Shown here: piece after piece, positions 6,294 to 12,242 of the stretch
Position numbering within the stretch: the first letter of the stretch is position 1
Layout of the letters: each line of letters starts with the position of its first letter
Assembly: GCA_030043235.1 (NCBI GenBank)
Contig: JASHYF010000360.1
Coordinates: forward strand, 1 to 12,242
Reading direction: 5' to 3'
DNA from: Solirubrobacteraceae bacterium
GTDB taxonomy: Bacteria; Actinomycetota; Thermoleophilia; Solirubrobacterales; Solirubrobacteraceae
Length of the DNA stretch: 12,242 nt
Notes under the pieces: generated by a model
Told to the model about the DNA's origin: nothing
Databases searched by the model: none
The model's input: only the letters and a program-made list of their open reading frames with translations
Program-made: the position numbers and the translations under genes

Positions 6294-8309
6294 CTACGTG
6301 CGAGCGGCCGCGGGGCTCGGAGTGGGCGGCTCGCCGCACAGCTCGCGCGCGAGGCGGCGCAGCAGCTCGGCGACCTCGGGACGGCTCTGTGCGCGCTCGT
6401 CGGCGAGCGCCTCGACGAGCAGCTCGCGCCGGGCGTCGAGCAATCGATCCGTGTGCTCGCGTCCGGCTGGCGTGAGCTGCGGGGCGGTGGCCTCCCCGCC
6501 GGCGCTCAGCAGGCCGCGGGCGGTCAGCTCCTGGCTGACCTCGGCGATGCGCTCGGCTGGCACGCCGTCCTGTTCGGCACCTTCGCGTGCGCCGGCGAAG
6601 CCGTGCTCGTGGATGCGCACGAGCGCCCACGTGGCGCCGGGGCTGAGCGCGAGCCCGGCGCGCTCGGCGACGCTTTCTCTGAAGCGGGTGCGCTCCTCGG
6701 GCGTGGTGACGCGCGTGAGCGAGCGCTCGATCTCGGCGAGCGAGTCCGGCGAGCGTGGGGCGGCGAGACCGTCATCGAGACCGGTGGCGGTGGCGGGCGC
6801 GCTGCGCAGCGCGCGCTCCTGCAGCAGCAGGCTGAGCAGGAAGCCGAGCGCGGCGACCGCCGAGGCCATCACGAACACGGGCCGCAGGGAGTGGACGTAC
6901 GCGTGCTGGTAGATGCTGCGCGCCGATGGGGGCAGGCGCGCGACCTGGGCGCCGGTCAACCGCGCGCCGTGACTCGCCTGCACGCCGAGCGCGCCGTGCA
7001 GCGCGCCGCGCAGCTGGCTCGAGAGCTGGGTCGAGAAGATCGTGCCGAACACCGCGGTGCCGAGCGAGCCGCCGATGCCGCGCAGCATCGTCACCCCGGC
7101 GCTCGCCGCTCCCAGCACCGAGTAGTCGACGGCGTTCTGCACGGCCAGCACGAGCACCTGCATCACCGACCCGAGGCCCAGGCCGAGGACGAGCAGCGAC
7201 AGATCCGCGCTTGCGGCGCTCGTGCCCACGCCCAGGCGCGAGAGCAGCGCGAGCCCGACGGCCATGACGAGCGTGCCGGCGATCGGGAACGCGCGGTAGC
7301 GCCCGGAGCGCGAGATCGCCTGCCCGGATGCGATCGACGTCACGAGCAGGCCAGCCATCAGCGGCACGAGCCTCAGCCCAGCCGCTGTCGGCGAGGCCAG
7401 GTCGACGGTCTGGAAGTACAGCGGCAGGAACGTGACCGAGCCGAACAGCGCGAAGCCGACGATCAGCGACAGCGAGCCGGCCACGGCGAACACCCGGTTG
7501 CCGATGAGCGAGAGCGGCAGAATCGGCTCGCGCGCGCCGCGCTCGGCGAACACGAAGGCGACGATCAGGGCGACCCCGAGCGCGCCGACGAGCACGACCT
7601 TGCTCGAGCCCCATGCCCAGGTGGTGCCGCCGAGGCTCGTCACGAGCACGATCGCGCTGAGTCCGCTCGCCAGCAGCCCAGCGCCCAGATAGTCGATCGC
7701 CGGCCGGCCGCGTGGCGCGGTGGTGGGCAGCGTCGCGCCGAGCACCGCCAGCGCGACGAGCCCGATCGGCAGGTTCACATAGAAGATCCAGCGCCAGGAG
7801 ACAGCCTGCACGATCACGCCTCCGAGCAGCGGCCCGGCGACGCTGGCGACGCCGAACACCGCCCCGAACAGACCCTGGTAGCGGCCCCGTTCGCGCGGCG
7901 GCACGACGTCGCCGATCACCGACTGCGTGAGCACGATCAAGCCCCCCGCGCCGAGTCCCTGGAGCGCGCGGAAGGCGATCAGCTCGGTCATCCCCTGCGC
8001 CTGCCCGCACAGCGCGGAGCCCGCCAGGAACAACAGCACCGCGCTCTGCAGGATCCGCTTGCGGCCATACAGGTCGCCGAACTTCCCGTACAGCGGCGTC
8101 ACCGCGGTCTGCGCGAGCAGGAACGCGCTCGTCACCCACGACAGGCGATCCAGGCCGCCCAGGTCGCCCACGATCGTCGGCAGCGCCGTCGCGACGATCG
8201 TCTGATCGAGCGCCGCCAGCAGCAGCACGAGCATCAGCCCGGCGAAGATCACGCGCACCCGCGGGCGCGCGACCGGGGCAGGCACGGCGGCTCCCACAGC
8301 GGCCGCCAT
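6294..8309 (-). CDS. DHA2-family MFS drug efflux pump with C-terminal winged-helix-like domain
   Basis: A 671-residue protein. Residues 20-497 are a 14-helix major facilitator of the EmrB/QacA (DHA2) type, which exports drugs or other hydrophobic compounds by proton antiport. Seen: LDQTIVATALPTI at 34-46 (motif D1), GKFGDLYGRKR at 75-85 (motif A), GPLLGGVIV at 159-167 (antiporter motif C) and WRWIFYVNLPIG at 172-183. After the last helix, about 170 cytosolic residues follow. Residues 540-655 read like a MarR-type winged helix (ALSPGATWALVRIHEHG, VSQELTARGLL, LTPAGREHTDRLL). ATG 8309 is used because GGGAGGG precedes it and it lies 4 bases after the stop of the synthetase gene; a TTG at 8327 would overlap that gene. 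The transporter call is firm. The winged-helix reading comes from the pattern, and the substrate is unknown. Confidence 0.93.
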   Translation of the reverse strand: MAAAVGAAVPAPVARPRVRVIFAGLMLVLLLAALDQTIVATALPTIVGDLGGLDRLSWVTSAFLLAQTAVTPLYGKFGDLYGRKRILQSAVLLFLAGSALCGQAQGMTELIAFRALQGLGAGGLIVLTQSVIGDVVPPRERGRYQGLFGAVFGVASVAGPLLGGVIVQAVSWRWIFYVNLPIGLVALAVLGATLPTTAPRGRPAIDYLGAGLLASGLSAIVLVTSLGGTTWAWGSSKVVLVGALGVALIVAFVFAERGAREPILPLSLIGNRVFAVAGSLSLIVGFALFGSVTFLPLYFQTVDLASPTAAGLRLVPLMAGLLVTSIASGQAISRSGRYRAFPIAGTLVMAVGLALLSRLGVGTSAASADLSLLVLGLGLGSVMQVLVLAVQNAVDYSVLGAASAGVTMLRGIGGSLGTAVFGTIFSTQLSSQLRGALHGALGVQASHGARLTGAQVARLPPSARSIYQHAYVHSLRPVFVMASAVAALGFLLSLLLQERALRSAPATATGLDDGLAAPRSPDSLAEIERSLTRVTTPEERTRFRESVAERAGLALSPGATWALVRIHEHGFAGAREGAEQDGVPAERIAEVSQELTARGLLSAGGEATAPQLTPAGREHTDRLLDARRELLVEALADERAQSRPEVAELLRRLARELCGEPPTPSPAAART

Positions 8310-8313
8310 CGAC

Positions 8314-9822
8314 TCAGGCCCTCCCAAGAGGTGGCGCCGCCCGATCGAGCAGCTGCTTTTGCACCTTGCCGAGCTCGTTGCGCGGCAACGAGTCGACCCG
8401 CCGGATCTCGCGCGGGCGCTTGTGGGGCGTGAGCTGGCGCGCCACGTGATCGATCAGCTCGCCGTCCTCGGCGTGCCGGCCGCCGGCCGGCACGATCCAG
8501 GCCACCACGCGCTCGCCGAGCTCCGCGTCGGGCACGCCCCGTACGGCCACCTCGCTGACGGCGGGATGGCTGAGCAGCACGGACTCGATCTCCCCGGCCG
8601 CGATGCGATAGCCGCCGCTCTTGATCAGGTCGGTCGATTGCCGACCGACGAGCCGCAGCGCGCCGTCGCTCGCCAGCGCCGCGAGATCGCCGGTGGCGAA
8701 CCAGCCGTCCTCGAACGCCTCGGCAGCGGGCTGCCGGCCGTTTGCGTATGCGCCAAAGACGCTTGGCCCCCGCACCCACACGCTTCCGATCGTCTCGTCG
8801 TCGGCGGGCACGTCGGCGCCGCGCTCGTCGCGCACGCGTACGCGCACGCCGGGCAGCGGCCGGCCAACGTATCCGGGCCGGCTGCGTTCCTGCGGGCGCG
8901 TGGAGGCGATGATCAGCGTCTCCGTCATGCCATAGCGCTCGACCACCCGCCGTCCGGCCAGCCGCTGGATCGCGTGGTGAACGTCGACCGGCAGCGCCGC
9001 CGACCCCGATACGAGCAATCGCGCGCGCCGCAATGCCCCGGCGACGTCTCGATCGTGCTCCGCGGCGGCGACCAAGCGGTGATACATGGCGGGGACGGCA
9101 AACAGCACGCCGCTGTCGGCCACCAGCGCCTTCGTCACGGACTCCACGTCGAACCGGCCGAGGTGCCTCACGCCCGCGCCCAGCCGGATCGGCCCGATCG
9201 TCCCCAGCACCAGCCCGTGCACGTGGAACAACGGCAGCGCGTGCACGATCACATCGGCGCTCGTCAGCCCCCAGACCTCGGCAAGGGCGTCGAGGTTGCT
9301 CATCAACGAGCGCCTCGTGTGCACCACCCCCCTGGGCATGCCGGTGGTCCCCGAGGTGTACACGATCAGCGCCGGAATCTCCTCCGGCGGCTCGCGTGCG
9401 CTCGTGTCGGCGGCTGGGCTTGGGCCGGTGGCTGCGCTTGGGCCGGTGGCTGCGCTCGTGCGCGCTGCTGCACCAGGGCCGGCGCCGCCGCTCACCTCGA
9501 TTCGCGGCAGCGCGGCGAGCGCGGCGGGCAGCTCCGCGTGAGCGCTGGCGAGCGTTGCGCGCGGCGCCGCGTCGGCGAGGACGTGCGCGATTTCCATGTC
9601 TCCGGACTTGGGGTTGATCGGGATCAACGGCACGCCCGCGCGCAGCGCGGCAAGGAGCCCTACGACCGTCGCGACGCTCGGGGTTGCCCATAGGGCGAGC
9701 GGACCGGCGGGCAGGCGGGTGGCGAGCTGCGCGCTCGTGGAGTCGAGCTCCCCGTAGGTCAGCCGCCCGTCGGGCATCTCCGCGGCGAGCTTGCCGGGCT
9801 GATCGTGGAGTCGTGGGAACAT
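8314..9822 (-). CDS. Acyl-CoA synthetase, FadD36/MatB-like (AMP-forming)
   Basis: A 502-residue ANL-superfamily ligase that activates a carboxylic acid as acyl-AMP and transfers it to CoA. Seen: the ATP loop YTSGTTGMPRGV at 155-166, LPLFHVHGL at 197-205, ERYGMTET at 295-302, TGDL at 377-380, the hinge GRQSTDLIKSGGYRI at 393-407, and the catalytic lysine K486 in NELGKVQKQ. LFHVHGL and the arginine before YGMTE are typical of malonyl/methylmalonyl-CoA synthetases (MatB, ACSF3), and the overall sequence closely recalls mycobacterial FadD36. The substrate is therefore probably a short or branched dicarboxylate, but this is inference. The ATG at 9822 fits the family's N-terminus. A longer in-frame extension to 10086 would run antisense through a secreted protein's coding region and is rejected. 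It heads a two-gene operon with the efflux pump, and a low-complexity insert lies at 112-142. Confidence 0.92.
   Translation of the reverse strand: MFPRLHDQPGKLAAEMPDGRLTYGELDSTSAQLATRLPAGPLALWATPSVATVVGLLAALRAGVPLIPINPKSGDMEIAHVLADAAPRATLASAHAELPAALAALPRIEVSGGAGPGAAARTSAATGPSAATGPSPAADTSAREPPEEIPALIVYTSGTTGMPRGVVHTRRSLMSNLDALAEVWGLTSADVIVHALPLFHVHGLVLGTIGPIRLGAGVRHLGRFDVESVTKALVADSGVLFAVPAMYHRLVAAAEHDRDVAGALRRARLLVSGSAALPVDVHHAIQRLAGRRVVERYGMTETLIIASTRPQERSRPGYVGRPLPGVRVRVRDERGADVPADDETIGSVWVRGPSVFGAYANGRQPAAEAFEDGWFATGDLAALASDGALRLVGRQSTDLIKSGGYRIAAGEIESVLLSHPAVSEVAVRGVPDAELGERVVAWIVPAGGRHAEDGELIDHVARQLTPHKRPREIRRVDSLPRNELGKVQKQLLDRAAPPLGRA
9412..9456. repeat. 18-bp tandem repeat inside the acyl-CoA synthetase gene
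   Basis: Two 18-base units (9412-9429 and 9430-9447) differ at one position, and a third partial unit follows (9448-9456). The period is a multiple of three, so the copies encode an in-frame Ala-Thr-Gly-Pro-Ser-Ala repeat in the linker just before the ATP-binding loop, a place where length changes are tolerated. Confidence 0.85.
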
Positions 9823-10894
9823 GAGGGCTTTGAGGATCTCACTCGTCACCGTAGTAGCCGTGCTGGTCGCATCTGCGCTCGCCAGCGCCCAGTCGCTCGG
9901 CCAGGCCCGTGTGCTTGCCAGTCCCGCGTTCCCAAGCCCGGTGGCCGCGTGGGGCGGCGTCGTCGCCTGGGTCGCTCCCTCGGGCGGCGGCCATCGCTTC
10001 GAGATCGTCATCCGCCGTGGCGGCAGCACGCGCGCGCTCGCGCGGACCTCGGCGGTCGGCTGGATCGACGGCGTGAAGCTCGGCACGGACGCCCACGGAC
10101 ACGCGATCGTCGTCTACTCCCGCTGCCCGCACTCGCCGTTCGCGAGCGGTCCCGCGGGCAGCGCCGGCAGCGACGGCTGCCTGCTGTGGTGGGCGCCCCT
10201 TTCCGGCGGTCGCGCACAGCGGATCGTCGCCGCGCCGCCAAACACCACCGTCGGCGCCGCCAGCGCCGGGAGCGTGGTCTTCGCCGTCCAGCCGACCACT
10301 GGGCACGAACACCAGCCGGCGCGCCTGGAGAGCAGCACGCTCACGAGTCATGCAGCGCACGCGCTGTCCGTGCCCACGCCCGACGGAGCGACGCTCGCCG
10401 ACGTGTCGCTCGCCGGGAGCGATGTGGCGTTCATCGAGCAGGCCGAGTCGGCCGAACCGCGGATGAGCCCGTCGGAGGTCTGGCTCGACGCTCCCGGCTC
10501 CGCGCCGAGACTGCTCGCCCAGCAGGTCTCCGACACCGTTCCCGTCGACGATTCGGCCCGGTTCTTCGACGGGCTCACGCTGACGGGCAGCGACGTGTAC
10601 GCGTTCCTCTACGCAAACAGGGGCATCTACCCGCCGGTGCCCTCGCAGCTCGAGCGCATAGCGCTCACGGCCGGAGAACTCGTCGTCGCCGTCCCGTGGA
10701 TGCCCGGCGGATCGCTGGGCGCGTTCGGGATCGAGGACGCGGCGTTCGACCCGAGCGACAGCCGGCTGGTGCTCGGCACGTTCTCGGAAGACCTCACGTT
10801 CGCCGCGCCCGGCGAAGCCTGCTCGAGCGACCCCAGCAGCGCGAAGGCCTGCCCCGTGATCGTCAGCGGTCCCGTCGAGCTCGCCGAGGGCTAG
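9821..10894 (+). CDS. Exported protein of unknown function, possibly beta-propeller
   Basis: A 357-residue protein with a clear Sec signal peptide: positive start (MRALRIS), hydrophobic core to about residue 19, and a cleavage site after ALASA (about residue 23). The mature part alternates short hydrophobic strands with polar, Gly/Pro/Ser-rich turns. Phrases recur, such as GGVVAWVAP, SAGSVVFAVQP, LAGSDVAFIEQ and LTGSDVYAFLY, about 70-80 residues or more apart, as in beta-propeller or WD-like repeats. Cysteines are few (a pair near 105 and 124, another near 335 and 346). I do not recognise the family. ATG 9821 is fixed by the signal peptide; a GTGGAG lies about 10 bases upstream. Its start codon overlaps that of the divergent acyl-CoA synthetase. 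The signal peptide call is strong; the fold is a guess. Confidence 0.75.
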   Translation: MRALRISLVTVVAVLVASALASAQSLGQARVLASPAFPSPVAAWGGVVAWVAPSGGGHRFEIVIRRGGSTRALARTSAVGWIDGVKLGTDAHGHAIVVYSRCPHSPFASGPAGSAGSDGCLLWWAPLSGGRAQRIVAAPPNTTVGAASAGSVVFAVQPTTGHEHQPARLESSTLTSHAAHALSVPTPDGATLADVSLAGSDVAFIEQAESAEPRMSPSEVWLDAPGSAPRLLAQQVSDTVPVDDSARFFDGLTLTGSDVYAFLYANRGIYPPVPSQLERIALTAGELVVAVPWMPGGSLGAFGIEDAAFDPSDSRLVLGTFSEDLTFAAPGEACSSDPSSAKACPVIVSGPVELAEG

Positions 10895-10936
10895 CGCCAC
10901 AGGCGCGCGGCGCGCGCTCGATCAGTCATCATCTGC

Positions 10937-10980
10937 GGAGCCGCCCGGCCGGGCGCCCGGAGCCGCCCGGCAGGGCGCCG
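10937..10980. repeat. 22-bp tandem duplication, GC-rich palindromic
   Basis: Two 22-base units (10937-10958 and 10959-10980) differ at two positions. The first contains the perfect 12-base palindrome GCCCGGCCGGGC; the second can pair GCCC with GGGC around four bases. The repeat lies between two genes for secreted proteins, 43 bases after the first one's stop. It may act as a hairpin that stops or slows transcription, but there is no T-run. Confidence 0.75.
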
Positions 10981-11030
10981 GCAACGAGCAGAGCTTGGCA
11001 CACGCGTCGATGAACAGAGGAGCCAGCCTG

Positions 11031-11807
11031 ATGCGCAGAACAATCTGGTGCGTCGTCGCCCTGGGCGTGGCGGCGCTGATCGTGCCGGGCATCGCCTCCG
11101 CGCTGCCCACCGTGAAGTTCAAAGCGCTGCCGCTCCCGATCCCCGGGTATGCGCACACGGGCTACATCCTCGGTGCCGGCTCGGACCTGCAGACCGAATA
11201 CGAAATCCAGGGGACGGAATACTTTGGCTCGCCGCCGCCGATCGTGGGCATCAACGTGTACTTCCCCAAGGGCACCGTGCTGCACCCCAAGGGCTTTCCC
11301 ACGTGCCCTGAAGAAACGATCATCAAGACCGGACCGACCGGCTGCCCGAAGGGCTCCTCGGCCGGGCCTGTCGGCAACGCGCTCGGGTATGTGACGCTCG
11401 GTGGGGAACGCGTGGAAGAGTCCGTCGAAATATTCTCGTTCTACAAACCGGGGGGCGGGATCGAGTTCTTCGCGGACGGCCACACGCCGGTGTCCCTCGA
11501 AATCCTCTCCAAGGGCCGCTACGTGAACCTGGGCGGCGCAGGCGGCTTCGGTCTCGAGGCGGTGGTCGCGGTGCCGCTCGTCGCGAGCGTCCCGGGGGCG
11601 CCGTACGCGTCGGTGAAAACCATCACCGGAAAGTTCGGCTCGGCGATCTCCTCACACGGCAAAACCATTTACTACGGCACCGTGCCAAAGACGTGCCCGA
11701 AAGGCGGCTTTCCGGTGAAGACGGAAGTGATCTTCGCGGAAAACGGCGAAGAAGCGAAGCGCGAGAGCGTCACCGTGAGCTACACGGCGCCGTGCCCGCG
11801 CAAGTGA
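11031..11807 (+). CDS. Secreted protein of unknown function with two cysteine pairs
   Basis: A 258-residue protein with a Sec signal peptide (MRRTIWCVVALGVAALIVPG, cleavage likely after IASA at about 24). ATG 11031 is preferred over TTG 10995 and ATG 11010 because AGAGGAG lies 8 bases before it and the signal peptide starts there. The mature chain is predicted all-beta and glycine-rich. Notable phrases are NVYFPKGTVLHPKGFPTCPE, TGCPKGSSAGPVG, YYGTVPKTCPKGGFPV and SYTAPCPRK. The cysteines in FPTC, TGCPKG, KTCPKG and APCP probably form two disulfides outside the membrane. I have seen similar proteins as multi-copy unknowns in Solirubrobacterales, from memory only. AAA/GAA/AAC codons are more frequent than in neighbouring genes. 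Its 3' end lies in a 29-bp tandem repeat. No enzyme motif is visible. Confidence 0.8.
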   Translation: MRRTIWCVVALGVAALIVPGIASALPTVKFKALPLPIPGYAHTGYILGAGSDLQTEYEIQGTEYFGSPPPIVGINVYFPKGTVLHPKGFPTCPEETIIKTGPTGCPKGSSAGPVGNALGYVTLGGERVEESVEIFSFYKPGGGIEFFADGHTPVSLEILSKGRYVNLGGAGGFGLEAVVAVPLVASVPGAPYASVKTITGKFGSAISSHGKTIYYGTVPKTCPKGGFPVKTEVIFAENGEEAKRESVTVSYTAPCPRK

Positions 11808-11861
11808 GCTATACGGCGCCGTGGCCGCGCAAGTGAGCTACACGGCGCCGCGCCCGCGCAA
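11775..11861. repeat. 29-bp tandem repeat, three copies, across a stop codon
   Basis: Three 29-base units (11775-11803, 11804-11832, 11833-11861) start GTGAGCTAYACGGCGCC and differ at one to three positions; a fourth begins (GTGAGC, 11862). The first copy encodes the last residues of the secreted protein (VSYTAPCPR plus the first base pairs of its final codons), and its stop codon spans into the second. The period is not a multiple of three, so later copies are shifted in frame. Confidence 0.9.
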
Positions 11862-11890
11862 GTGAGCGCTGCCGAGCTGGCGCGCCTGGC

Positions 11891-11911
11891 CGCCCGAGCT
11901 CGCGCCGGGCG
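11891..11911. terminator. Possible bidirectional hairpin between convergent genes
   Basis: CGCCCG (11891-11896) can pair with CGGGCG (11906-11911) around a 9-base loop. It lies between the stop of the secreted protein and the stop of the minus-strand membrane gene. No T-run follows on either side, so this would not be a classical intrinsic terminator. Confidence 0.25.
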
Positions 11912-11932
11912 TGAGCGAGCGCGCTAACGCGA

Positions 11933-12208
11933 TCACTCGAAATCCGCCCACGCCCGCTCGGTGACTTCGGCGAGCGAACGTTCGGGCGCGCCGCGCAGTC
12001 GCCTGTAGCGGTTCAGCGCCGCGAGCATCTGCTGCACGTCACCGTCTGCGAGCTCCGCTTCCTTCTCCAGCGAGCGCGTCGGCCGCCAGTCGAGCAGCTC
12101 CTCCGGTCCCTCGCGATAGAAATGCCCGGCGAGCAGCGCGAGTGCGAGGATCACCGCCGGCAGTCCGAGCACCATCGCCAGGAAATACGTCTCCTGCACG
12201 CGCCTCAC
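11933..12208 (-). CDS. Small single-pass membrane protein of unknown function
   Basis: A 91-residue protein. Residues 8-29 form one hydrophobic helix (FLAMVLGLPAVILALALLAG), followed by a charged cytosol- or cell-surface-facing tail of about 60 residues with a helical LADGDVQQMLAALNRYRRLR and an acidic end. I do not recognise the family. The start is uncertain: GTG 12208 is used here, GTG 12199 is possible, and the frame stays open to the right edge of the window, so a longer protein cannot be excluded. A GGGAG stands just ahead of GTG 12208, too close for it but well spaced for 12199. The end converges with the secreted protein gene 126 bases away. Confidence 0.55.
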   Translation of the reverse strand: MRRVQETYFLAMVLGLPAVILALALLAGHFYREGPEELLDWRPTRSLEKEAELADGDVQQMLAALNRYRRLRGAPERSLAEVTERAWADFE

Positions 12209-12242
12209 GCTCCCGCCGGGGCCGGCCTGGCTCTCGTGCGCG

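Noticed and set aside
6288..8432. 714-codon plus-strand frame, the longest in the window
   Set aside because: Antisense to the efflux pump; an Arg/Gln/His/Ala-rich product with no hydrophobic core or motif, while the opposite strand has clear MFS motifs.
9823..10086. 88-codon N-terminal extension of the acyl-CoA synthetase
   Set aside because: Antisense to the secreted protein and its signal peptide; family N-terminus begins at ATG 9822.
9805..11013. 402-codon plus-strand frame in another phase
   Set aside because: Arg-rich out-of-phase shadow of the exported protein, which has a proper signal peptide.
11975..11984. CGAACGTTCG palindrome as a second LexA site
   Set aside because: Lacks the 4-base spacer and lies inside the small membrane protein gene.

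Overview
The window is high-GC bacterial DNA. Nearly every gene uses G or C in third codon positions, and starts are ATG or GTG. The gene types suggest a high-GC actinobacterium, perhaps in the Thermoleophilia/Solirubrobacterales: a FadD36-like acyl-CoA synthetase, DHA2 efflux with a soluble tail, leaderless-type promoters, and small secreted proteins with paired cysteines. That placement is inference. I see no rRNA, tRNA, CRISPR array, IS element or transposase.

Left part (1-2665), accessory in character. It opens with the N-terminal 256 residues of a minus-strand, zinc-ribbon DNA methylase (COG1743/DUF1156-like) that runs off the left edge. A near-600-base gap follows, holding a consensus-matching LexA (SOS) box. 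Next is a two-gene plus-strand cassette with a 4-base start/stop overlap, which I read as a Phd/YefM-like antitoxin and an unusually long MazF/PemK-like toxin. A further 458-base stretch has no convincing gene but contains an AT-rich spot and a glycine-rich reading frame. This could be the edge of a defence island.

Middle part (2666-6241), core metabolism and stress. The minus strand carries glpK (glycerol kinase) followed by a YghO-family GNAT protein. Divergent from glpK is a Dps ferritin-like gene with all five ferroxidase ligands.

Right part (6294-12242). A minus-strand operon encodes a FadD36/MatB-like acyl-CoA synthetase and, 4 bases later, a 14-TM DHA2 efflux pump with a C-terminal winged-helix-like domain. 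The synthetase start codon overlaps the start codon of a divergent gene for a secreted protein, both lying in one CATG. After that come a second secreted protein with two cysteine pairs, whose 3' end is triplicated as 29-bp tandem repeats across the stop codon, and a small membrane protein on the minus strand.

Two units look co-expressed: the antitoxin/toxin pair and the synthetase/efflux pair. The strongest candidate for an under-described system is the left end: methylase, SOS box and toxin-antitoxin cassette.
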